This document shows positions 1 to 7,900 of a stretch of DNA of 14,688 nucleotides, piece by piece (within the stretch, counting starts at the first letter, position 1; the number at the start of each line of letters is the position of its first letter). The stretch is taken from positions 1-14,688 of the forward strand of contig CAZLNZ010000032.1 in the NCBI GenBank assembly GCA_964561145.1, written 5' to 3'. Position numbers and translations under genes: made by a program. The notes beneath the pieces were generated by a model. That model saw nothing but the letters and a program-made list of their open reading frames with translations. It was not told the origin of the DNA and made no database searches. This stretch comes from RUG14300 sp964561145 (GTDB lineage: Bacteria; Bacillota; Clostridia; Christensenellales; CAG-1252).

Positions 1-2
1 AG

Positions 3-59
3 AAGGCTAAATCTAAAAACAAGAACAAATTCGTTCTTTTCTGTTCAAACAAGCATTGA
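3..59 (+). CDS. C-terminal end of an upstream gene (partial, unidentified)
   Basis: The frame beginning at base 3 is open from the window edge to a TGA at 57-59 and encodes a basic tail ending KNKFVLFCSNKH. The stop lies only three bases before the stem of a strong intrinsic terminator, the usual arrangement for the last gene of a transcript. The tail is too short to assign a family. The other two frames cannot be excluded on composition alone, so the call rests on the position of the terminator. Confidence 0.4.
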   Translation, partial: KAKSKNKNKFVLFCSNKH

Positions 60-62
60 TAT

Positions 63-95
63 CCCTCGGTTCACACACCCGAGGGTATTTTTTTT
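63..95 (+). terminator. Intrinsic terminator of the upstream gene
   Basis: A 7-bp GC-rich stem (CCCTCGG at 63-69, CCGAGGG at 79-85) closes a 9-base loop and is followed by a run of eight T at 88-95. This is a textbook Rho-independent terminator on the + strand. It separates the upstream gene from the GNAT-glnS unit. Confidence 0.9.
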
Positions 96-146
96 AATTT
101 TATACAATTTTCGCCCTTAGTTTTTTTCAGAGTAAAGCTATTAAAA

Positions 147-175
147 TTGACTTTCCTAAATTTATAGTTTATAAT
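147..175 (+). promoter_or_regulatory. Sigma-A type promoter for GNAT-glnS
   Basis: A -35 box TTGACT (147-152) and a perfect -10 box TATAAT (170-175) are separated by exactly 17 bases. The predicted transcription start near 182 leaves only about 14 bases before the ATG at 196, just enough to hold the ribosome binding site CGGAG at 184-188. No second promoter is evident before glnS, so this one probably serves both genes. Confidence 0.8.
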
Positions 176-195
176 CTAAAATACGGAGTATTAAT

Positions 196-567
196 ATGTT
201 AAGTTTAATTTATTCTGACGATAGTAAAATTAACGGCTTACTTAATGATGCCATTTTCGGAGACGTTGCTCCCGACGGTTTTACCGTTCTCTTATTAGAG
301 GATGGTAACGCTTTGGGTATCGCCTATGTTACACTTGACGGAGTACTGCCCATTATCCAAAGGGTAGGAATTTTACCCGACTTTAGGAATAAGGGATACG
401 GAGATTTTTTCATGAGATCTCTTTTCTTTATGCTTTCCGAGCAGTCGGGTGGTGTTGCTGTCGGTTGGTCACATGTTTATTTTGAAAAATTCGGTTTTAA
501 ACCTGTTGACGGTTTGCTTTTTGTATCAAAAGAGGACTTAGTCTTTCCCTCTTATTGTAAACATTAA
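196..567 (+). CDS. Small GNAT-family N-acetyltransferase
   Basis: This 123-residue protein belongs to the Gcn5-related acetyltransferase fold, which transfers an acetyl group from acetyl-CoA to an amine. The acetyl-CoA pyrophosphate-binding motif A is clear: a beta strand (about 54-60), then RNKGYG at 64-69, fitting the [QR]xxGx[GA] consensus, then a helix. The motif B region carries YFEKFGF at 95-101, the usual late GNAT signature. The ATG at 196 is preceded by CGGAG at 7 bases. The protein is somewhat shorter than typical 140-170 residue members and has a compact N-terminus. The substrate cannot be read from sequence. It lies 23 bp upstream of glnS and is probably co-transcribed with it. 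A role in tRNA or aminoacyl-tRNA acetylation would be conceivable from that context, but nothing in the sequence proves it. Confidence 0.85.
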   Translation: MLSLIYSDDSKINGLLNDAIFGDVAPDGFTVLLLEDGNALGIAYVTLDGVLPIIQRVGILPDFRNKGYGDFFMRSLFFMLSEQSGGVAVGWSHVYFEKFGFKPVDGLLFVSKEDLVFPSYCKH

Positions 568-590
568 AAATCTAAAATAAGGATAAGTAT

Positions 591-2210
591 ATGGAAAACA
601 CTAATTTTATTGAAGAAATTATCGATAACGATTTAGCTAGTGGGAAACATACCTCCATTTGCACTCGTTTCCCTCCGGAACCCAACGGTTACTTACATGT
701 CGGGCATAGTAAGAGTCTTTGCATTAACTTTGGTATCAAAGAAAAGTATAATGGTAAATGTAATCTTCGTTTTGACGATACCAACCCTACTAAGGAAAAT
801 GTTGAGTATGTTGAAAGCATTAAAAAGGATATTCAATGGCTCGGATTTCAATGGGATAGAGAGCTTTATGCAAGTGACTATTTCGATATGCTTTACGAAT
901 ATGCTATCAAGTTAATCAAGGATGGTAAAGCTTTTGTTTGTGATATGACGGCGGATGAAATTTCTGCATGTCGCGGCACGTTGCAGACTCCAGGCAAAGA
1001 GAGCCCCTATCGTAATCGTACCGTTGAGGAAAATCTCGAGCTTTTTGAGAATATGAAGAACGGAATGTATCCGGACGGAACAAAAACACTTAGAGCTAAA
1101 ATCGATATGGCAAGTCCCAATATCAACATGAGAGATCCTATTATGTATCGTGTTTTGAGAGCTACCCACCATAGGACGGGAGATAAGTGGTGTATTTATC
1201 CTATGTACGATTTTGCACATCCTATTTCCGATGCTATCGAGGGAATAACTCATTCTATTTGTACCTTGGAATTTGAAGACCATCGTCCTCTTTACGATTG
1301 GTTTAAGATTAATTGCGGATTCGATCCGGGGCCTCGTCAAATAGAGTTTGCCAGACTTAATCTCACCCGTACTATAATGAGCAAGCGTTATCTTAAAAAG
1401 CTTGTTGACGAAGGTGTTGTAGATGGCTGGGACGATCCCCGTATGCCTACTCTAAGCGGTATGAGAGAGCGTGGATATCCCGCACCCGCTATCAGAAGAT
1501 TTTGTCAAGATATCGGTGTTGCAAAGAGTAACTCTTTGGTTGAGTCGGCTTTTTTAGAGCATTGCGTAAGAGATTACCTCAATCCTATAGTTCAAAGAGC
1601 GATGGTTGTCAGAAGTCCGATTAAGATAATCTTGGATAACTACTCGGGTGAAGAAACCCTGACTCTTCCTAATAATCCTATGGATCCTGAGGCAGGAAGA
1701 AGAGATGTTACCTTCTCCAATGAAATCTACATAGATGAAACTGATTTTTCAGACAATCCTCCTCCCAAGTTCTTCAGACTTAAGCCGGGTGGAATGGTAA
1801 GACTTGTCGGTGCATATATCATACAATATGTTTCTCATGCAGTGGTTGACGGTCAAACAGTTGTTCATGCAAATATTATCGAAGACAGCAAGGAAGGCGG
1901 TGCAAATGCAGGTATCAAAGTAAAAGGTACTATCCATTGGGTTAATGCAAAAGATTGTCAGGATGTCACTTTATTCGAGTACGATTATTTACTTGACGAT
2001 CAAGACGATGGAAGAGATTTTTCCTTAAGAATTCAAAAGGATACAAAGAAGGTGTATCATGGCAAAGCGGAGTCTTTCTTGAAGAATACAGTGCCATATA
2101 CCCACTATCAATTCATGCGTACCGGTTATTATATGACGGAAAGATCATCTAACGAAGGTGATTTACGCTTTAATCTTGTAGTCGGATTAAAAGACTCTTA
2201 CAAGAAATAG
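591..2210 (+). CDS. glnS: Glutaminyl-tRNA synthetase
   Basis: This class I aminoacyl-tRNA synthetase charges tRNA-Gln with glutamine in the cytoplasm, using ATP. The 539-residue length is close to the 554 of the E. coli enzyme. The HIGH signature is HVGH at 36-39 inside PEPNGYLHVGH, the form typical of GlnRS rather than GluRS. The KMSKS-type loop is MSKR at 263-266. The catalytic Rossmann fold with its acceptor-binding insertion occupies roughly residues 20-330. The C-terminal beta-barrel anticodon-binding region follows to the end and appears complete. The ATG at 591 has a purine-rich ribosome binding site (AAGGA near 579-583). The gene follows the GNAT gene closely and ends just before a hairpin terminator. 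Its presence suggests direct Gln-tRNA formation, though many Firmicutes also keep the GatCAB route. Confidence 0.97.
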   Translation: MENTNFIEEIIDNDLASGKHTSICTRFPPEPNGYLHVGHSKSLCINFGIKEKYNGKCNLRFDDTNPTKENVEYVESIKKDIQWLGFQWDRELYASDYFDMLYEYAIKLIKDGKAFVCDMTADEISACRGTLQTPGKESPYRNRTVEENLELFENMKNGMYPDGTKTLRAKIDMASPNINMRDPIMYRVLRATHHRTGDKWCIYPMYDFAHPISDAIEGITHSICTLEFEDHRPLYDWFKINCGFDPGPRQIEFARLNLTRTIMSKRYLKKLVDEGVVDGWDDPRMPTLSGMRERGYPAPAIRRFCQDIGVAKSNSLVESAFLEHCVRDYLNPIVQRAMVVRSPIKIILDNYSGEETLTLPNNPMDPEAGRRDVTFSNEIYIDETDFSDNPPPKFFRLKPGGMVRLVGAYIIQYVSHAVVDGQTVVHANIIEDSKEGGANAGIKVKGTIHWVNAKDCQDVTLFEYDYLLDDQDDGRDFSLRIQKDTKKVYHGKAESFLKNTVPYTHYQFMRTGYYMTERSSNEGDLRFNLVVGLKDSYKK

Positions 2211-2218
2211 AAAAAATC

Positions 2219-2265
2219 GGGGATTGCAACATAAGACTATAGTCTGATTTTGCAACCCCTTTAAT
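2219..2265 (+). terminator. Hairpin terminator after glnS
   Basis: GGGG-A-TTGCAA (2219-2229) pairs with TTGCAA-CCCC (2250-2259), with one bulged A. A second short stem (AGAC/GTCT) can form inside the loop. The T tail after the stem is modest (TTTAATT), so termination may be incomplete. Position eight bases after the glnS stop supports the role. Confidence 0.75.
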
Positions 2266-2333
2266 TATTAATGTATACTATCGTATTTAATAAGCCGAGT
2301 TTTTGCTTTAATGGTTTATTAAGTTAATTAGTG

Positions 2334-2339
2334 TATAAT
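2334..2339 (+). promoter_or_regulatory. Probable -10 element for the secA pair
   Basis: A perfect TATAAT lies 31 bases upstream of the secA ATG. No good -35 box is found at 16-19 bases; the hexamer at 17 bases is ATGGTT, which is weak. The surrounding DNA is very AT-rich. The promoter may therefore be weak or activator-dependent, or read-through from glnS may contribute. Confidence 0.45.
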
Positions 2340-2369
2340 AATTGTAAAAAATATCAAAGAGAGGAAATC

Positions 2370-4958
2370 ATGGGATTATTCAGTTCTATATTCACTTCAC
2401 AGAATGATAAACAAGTGAAGCGTTTATCTAAAATTGCTGACAAGGTTGAGGCATTGGAAGAGGTTTTTGTTGCAAAGACCGATAAGGAATTAAGGGAATG
2501 TACCGATTTATTTAAAGAGAGATACAAAAACGGAGAAAGCCTTGATAGTATTCTTCCTGAAGCTTTTGCATGTGTAAGAGAGGCAAGCCAAAGGGTCCTC
2601 GGAATGAAACATTTTCATGTGCAAATTATGGGCGGTATTGCACTTCATGAGGGAAGGATTGCCGAGATGTACACCGGTGAAGGAAAAACTTTGGTCGCAA
2701 CATTGCCTGCATATTTGAATGCATTGACCGGTAAGGGCGTTCATATCGTAACTGTAAACGAATATTTGGCTTCCCGTGATGCTCAATGGATGGGCAGAGT
2801 ATATAAATTCCTAGGACTTAGCGTAGGTATAATATATGCCGAGCAAAGCGAAGAGGAAAAAAAGGTTGCATACAATGCCGATATAACCTATGGAACCAAT
2901 AGTGAATTCGGATTCGACTATTTGCGGGACAACATGAGCGTTGACCTTGACAGAGTTGTACAAAGAGATTTGGTCTTTGCACTTGTTGACGAGGTTGATT
3001 CTATATTGATTGACGAAGCTCGTACACCACTAGTTATATCGGGCTTTAGTTCCAATGAAGCAGAAGATTATTTGCGTTCCGCTCAGTTTGCAAAGACGTT
3101 GATTCCCAACGATCCCGACAATCAAGAGGATGAGGAAAACGGAGATTTTATCATTGACGAGGAAACCAATGGAATTACTCTTACACAATCGGGTGTAAAA
3201 AAAGCAGAAAAGTTTTTCAAGGTTGACAGTATCGAACAGGATTTGGATGTTTATCGTCATGTAAGATATGCCATAAAGGCAGAGTTTATGATGAAGAAGG
3301 ATAAGGACTATATTATCCTTGACGGTGATGTTGTAATAGTTGATGAGTTTACAGGACGTATTATGACCGGAAGAAGGTATAATGGCGGCTTACATCAAGC
3401 GATAGAGGCAAAAGAGGGTGTTGCTATAAGAAATGAGAGCAAAACCTATGCTTCAATCACCTATCAGAACTATTTTAGATTATACACGAAACTTAGCGGT
3501 ATGACGGGAACTGCAAAAACAGAAGAGGAAGAGTTTCAGGAGATATATAACCTTGACGTTATTTGCATTCCTACCAATAAACCTATTCAAAGAGTGGATG
3601 AAAAGGATAGGATTTACGTTACTAAGGAAGGAAAAATCAATGGTATTCTCGATGAGATTAAGAGCTGTTACAAAAGCGGACAGCCTGTTTTGGTAGGAAC
3701 TCTCAGCGTGGATAAATCCGAGGCTTTGTCCGAACTCTTAAAGGAAAATAATATACCTCATACGGTTTTGAATGCAAAGGAGCATAAGAAAGAAGCAGAA
3801 ATTGTTGCTCAAGCAGGCAAATATAAGGGTGTAACCATTTCCACTAACATGGCTGGTAGAGGTACCGATATTATGCTCGGGGGGAATCCCGAGTATGTAG
3901 CAATGCAAAAACTTGCAGAGCTTGGATATTCAGAGGAAGAGCTACAAGCCGTTCACAGTCCCCTTGCCTCAGAAGCCTTTAACGATGTTAAGAAAAAATA
4001 TAACGAGTTTTTAGAGGCGGCAACTTTGGAAAGTTCTATCGATAGGGAAAAGGTGATCGCAGCGGGTGGCTTATGCATAATCGGTACTGAAAAGCATGAA
4101 AATCGCAGAATAGACAATCAATTGAGGGGACGTTCCGGTCGTCAGGGAGATGTTGGTCGTTCAATATTCTTTACTTCTGCCGAAGATGATCTTTTGAGAA
4201 TAAATGCAACAGAGGGCTTTGATAATTATATCAAACAAAAAGCTTTCCCCACGGAGCGGCCTATTGATGATAAGTACGTTTATGCAAAACTCGAAGAAGC
4301 ACAGAAGTATGTTGAATCACGCAACTTTAGAGCACGTAAAACAGTGCTTGCTTATGATGATGTAATCAATAGTCAAAGAACTGTAGTTTACGCCGATAGA
4401 AAGAAAATATTGAAGGCAAGTAGTGTCCATGATAAGATTCTTTCTTATATTCCCGATGTTGTTGCAGAGCTTGTGCAGGATATTGTAGATTATAGATATG
4501 ACTACAGATTTTGGAATTACGAAGAGCTCAATCAAAAACTTGAAGCAAAATTGTTACCTGAAGGTACAAGGGCTTTAACAATGTCTCTTGCGGCTGAAAT
4601 GAATATCGATTCAGTAATCGACGGAATACTTGCGGAGGTTCTTCGCTGTTATGAGGAAAAGAAGGAGCGAATCAACTCATTAGGCGGAAGCGATGTTTTG
4701 ATCTTTGACGAACAGGAGAAAAGGATTCTTCTTTCAATCTTGGATGCAAAGTGGCAAGAACACATTGAGGCACTTGAAGATTTGAATACTTGTGTTGGCT
4801 TAAGGGCTATAGGTCATTACGATCCTATTACCACCTTCCAAATAGAGGGTATGCAAATGTTTGACGATTTTATATGGGATTTAAAGAAAACCGTTGCTCT
4901 TCGTTGTTTGAAATTCGATGTCAACATAGTTGAGAATGAGTCGCCTTGTAACGATTAA
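2370..4958 (+). CDS. secA: Preprotein translocase ATPase SecA, standard-size copy lacking the zinc tail
   Basis: SecA drives preproteins through the SecYEG channel by ATP hydrolysis at the inner membrane face. The ATG at 2370 has AGAGAGG five bases upstream and gives MGLFSSIF, matching the start of the next gene. An upstream in-frame GTG at 2331 overlaps the -10 box and is unlikely. The 862-residue protein has Walker A TGEGKT, DEVD, the preprotein-crosslinking region, GMTGTAKTEEEEF, TNMAGRGTDI and QLRGRSGRQGD, so the motor looks competent. The long scaffold helix reaches RKKIL near 677. A single helical wing domain with W715 (FWNYEELNQKL) follows, then the two-helix finger beginning near W795. 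Two features are atypical. The finger consensus LRQGIxLRxYxQ reads LNTCVGLRAIGH, and the protein stops without the SEC-C zinc domain. It is either a specialised SecA2-like paralog or a partner of the giant SecA downstream. Confidence 0.93.
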   Translation: MGLFSSIFTSQNDKQVKRLSKIADKVEALEEVFVAKTDKELRECTDLFKERYKNGESLDSILPEAFACVREASQRVLGMKHFHVQIMGGIALHEGRIAEMYTGEGKTLVATLPAYLNALTGKGVHIVTVNEYLASRDAQWMGRVYKFLGLSVGIIYAEQSEEEKKVAYNADITYGTNSEFGFDYLRDNMSVDLDRVVQRDLVFALVDEVDSILIDEARTPLVISGFSSNEAEDYLRSAQFAKTLIPNDPDNQEDEENGDFIIDEETNGITLTQSGVKKAEKFFKVDSIEQDLDVYRHVRYAIKAEFMMKKDKDYIILDGDVVIVDEFTGRIMTGRRYNGGLHQAIEAKEGVAIRNESKTYASITYQNYFRLYTKLSGMTGTAKTEEEEFQEIYNLDVICIPTNKPIQRVDEKDRIYVTKEGKINGILDEIKSCYKSGQPVLVGTLSVDKSEALSELLKENNIPHTVLNAKEHKKEAEIVAQAGKYKGVTISTNMAGRGTDIMLGGNPEYVAMQKLAELGYSEEELQAVHSPLASEAFNDVKKKYNEFLEAATLESSIDREKVIAAGGLCIIGTEKHENRRIDNQLRGRSGRQGDVGRSIFFTSAEDDLLRINATEGFDNYIKQKAFPTERPIDDKYVYAKLEEAQKYVESRNFRARKTVLAYDDVINSQRTVVYADRKKILKASSVHDKILSYIPDVVAELVQDIVDYRYDYRFWNYEELNQKLEAKLLPEGTRALTMSLAAEMNIDSVIDGILAEVLRCYEEKKERINSLGGSDVLIFDEQEKRILLSILDAKWQEHIEALEDLNTCVGLRAIGHYDPITTFQIEGMQMFDDFIWDLKKTVALRCLKFDVNIVENESPCND

Positions 4959-4996
4959 GGTTATAATTGATTTACTGAATAGATCTGGAGGAAGGA

Positions 4997-7900
4997 ATGG
5001 GATTAATATCCAAGATTTTCGGGACTGAAAACGATAGACAGATAAAAAAGATAGATGCTATTGCAAACAGAATAGAGGCTTTAGCCGATAAGTATGCTTC
5101 ATATACCGACAAGGAGCTTAATCAATGTACTGAAAGGTTCAAGGAGGAGTTGCGTAAAGGAAAAACCCTAGACGATATTCTTCCTGATGCTTTTGCGTGT
5201 GTAAGGGAAGCAAGTTCTAGAGTATTGGGAATGCGACATTTCCACGTGCAGCTGATTGGCGGTATTGCATTACACCAAGGACGTATTGCAGAAATGAGTA
5301 CAGGCGAAGGCAAGACTTTGGTTTCAACTCTTCCTGCCTACTTAAATGCTTTAACGGGAAAAGGTGTTCATATAGTTACCGTTAACGATTATCTTGCAAA
5401 GCGTGACGCAGAGTGGATGGGACAAGTCCACAGATTTTTAGGACTCACGGTTGATGTTGTTTACAATAATCAGCCTGCCGAGGAAAAAAGAAAGGCATAT
5501 AAGGCGGATATTATCTATGGAACAAACAGCACCTTCGGTTTTGATTATCTAAGAGATAACCAGGCAAAGACAACTGGGCAATTGTATCAAAGAGCACTTA
5601 ACTATGTAATCATAGACGAGGTAGACTCTGTTTTAATAGATGAGGCACGTACACCCTTGATTATTTCCGGAAAGAGTACAAAAAGCTCTGAAATATTCTA
5701 TCGTACAAACCGTTTTGCACAAACATTGAAAGCTCCGAATCCCGATTCTGAAAATGAGGCAGAACAAACAGGAGACTTCGAGATCAATGAAGAGGATAGA
5801 AAAATAACCTTAACAGAGCGTGGAACTCATAAGGCAGAGGCTTTCTTCAAAGTTGAGAATATAGCCGATATTGCCAATATTGATTTATATCGTCATATTC
5901 GTTTGGCGATAAGGGCTAATTTTTTGATGCAAAGGGATAAGGACTATCTTGTTCGTGACAATCAAGTTATCATTATAGATGAGTTTACAGGTCGTATGAT
6001 GATAGGACGTCGTTTTAACGATGGACTTCATACTGCTATCGAGGCAAAGGAGGGCTTGAAAATTAAGGACGAGAATATGGTTGTTGCAACAATAACCTAT
6101 CAGAATTTTTTCAGACTTTATTCGAAGCTTAGCGGTATGACCGGTACGGCTAAAACCGAGGAAGAGGAGTTTAGAAAGATCTATGGATTGGATATTGTTG
6201 TTATTCCAACCAATAAGCCCGTTATAAGAAGAGATGAAAATGATAAGCTTTATACCACAGAGCAGGGTAAATATAAGGCTATTATTGAGGATATAAAGGA
6301 TTGTTACGATAGAGGACAACCCGTTCTTGTCGGTACTGTTAGTGTCGAAAAATCGGAGAAGCTTTCATCGATGCTTGTTAGAGAGCGTATCAGGCATAAC
6401 GTATTGAATGCGAAAAACCACGAAAGGGAAGCTGAAATCGTAGCACAAGCAGGAAGAAAGGGAACAGTTACCATTGCCACCAATATGGCGGGTAGAGGTA
6501 CTGATATTATGCTCGGCGGAAATCCCGAGTTCATGGCAAAACAATATCTTATACAACAATGGTATAGTGAAAGAGTTATTCAAGAGGCAACCTCACGTTC
6601 TAACGATGTTTCTAAAGAGGGTTTGAAAGCTAGACTTGTTTATCGTGAAAAACTTGAGGAGTACAAAAAGGAAACCGATAGGGAAAAGCAAGAGGTTATC
6701 GAGCTCGGAGGACTTAGAATTATTGGTACGGAAAGACATGAGTCTAGACGTATTGATAATCAGTTGAGAGGTCGTGCCGGACGTCAAGGCGATATAGGAA
6801 GCTCCGTGTTTTACCTTTCAATGGAAGATGATCTTGTTCGTATTTTTGGTGGTGATAGAATGAAGTCACTATCTCAAAGTTTAAATCTTCCAGATGATGT
6901 ACCTATTTCATTGAAGATGATGACAAACAAGGTAGAGGATGCACAGAAACATTTGGAGGGTAGAAACTATTCCATGCGTAAAAGTGTCTTGTCCTTCGAC
7001 GATGTTGTTAACAGACAAAGAGAGCTTATCTATTCTGATAGAAGAAAGATGCTTTATGATAAGAGCTATTATAAGGAAACATATGGTATTCTCGACGAGC
7101 TTATTAGAGAAGTTTTGACAAATACCATAGACTTTTCATTAGACTTTTCTAGAATCAATTATGATCAACTTAATAAGATCCTCTTATCAAGATTCTTAAA
7201 AGCGGAAGATTTTGTCGACTATGTAGGGGTTAGTTTTCTTGAGAAAGAGGACTTTGAAAATGTAGATCGTGAAAAGCTATTTGACAGAGTAGCTGAAGCC
7301 ATTATTAACAAATATAAAGCACGTGTCGCAAAATATAGAGATGAAAGCAGCTTTGAGAATTTCCTTCAAGCCGTAGAGTTATCTATCGATTTGGCTAAGC
7401 CTATTGAAGAATGGAACTATGTAAAGCTTAATGAACTTGCAACCGTAAAGCTAAACGACTTTGTCGGCGAATTGTTTACAATCGAGGATGCAAAATCGCT
7501 TAATGAAAAGAGCATTGAGTCTATTGCACGTGATATTGGAGTTAATCTGGAAAAATACTATTCTGAAAAACTTGTAGAGTACAATGCAAGAATTTTGGGC
7601 TCTTTTATTGAGAACTATGCACTTTCAAACTTGACCGATGCCGAGAAGGCGTATAGTATTACGAGCATATGTAGACAAGATTCCTATTCCTTATCGGATA
7701 TAGAGAAGAAAGAATTTGTTCTGCAGGGCATTAAGAAGTATAACGATGTTGTTACTCTTAATATTTCTCAAGAGCTTCTTGATATATTTACATCACTATT
7801 TGCGGATTCGGTAAAGAACGGTCCTTTCGAGTGGGACTTCGCAAAAGTGGATAAAGAGCTTGTTCAGGCATTGATCCCCAAGAATGCTACAGGTGAAACC

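Noticed and set aside
912..1340. Minus-strand open frames inside glnS, both secA genes and the lipoprotein genes
   Set aside because: These are shadows of well-supported + strand genes, without ribosome binding sites or recognisable domains.
2331..2369. Upstream GTG start for the first SecA, adding 13 residues
   Set aside because: The codon overlaps the TATAAT box and has no ribosome binding site. The ATG at 2370 has AGAGAGG five bases upstream and aligns with the start of the second SecA.
4962..4967. TATAAT-like hexamer between the two secA genes as a separate promoter
   Set aside because: No acceptable -35 box lies at 16-19 bases, and the 38-bp gap with no terminator fits co-transcription better.
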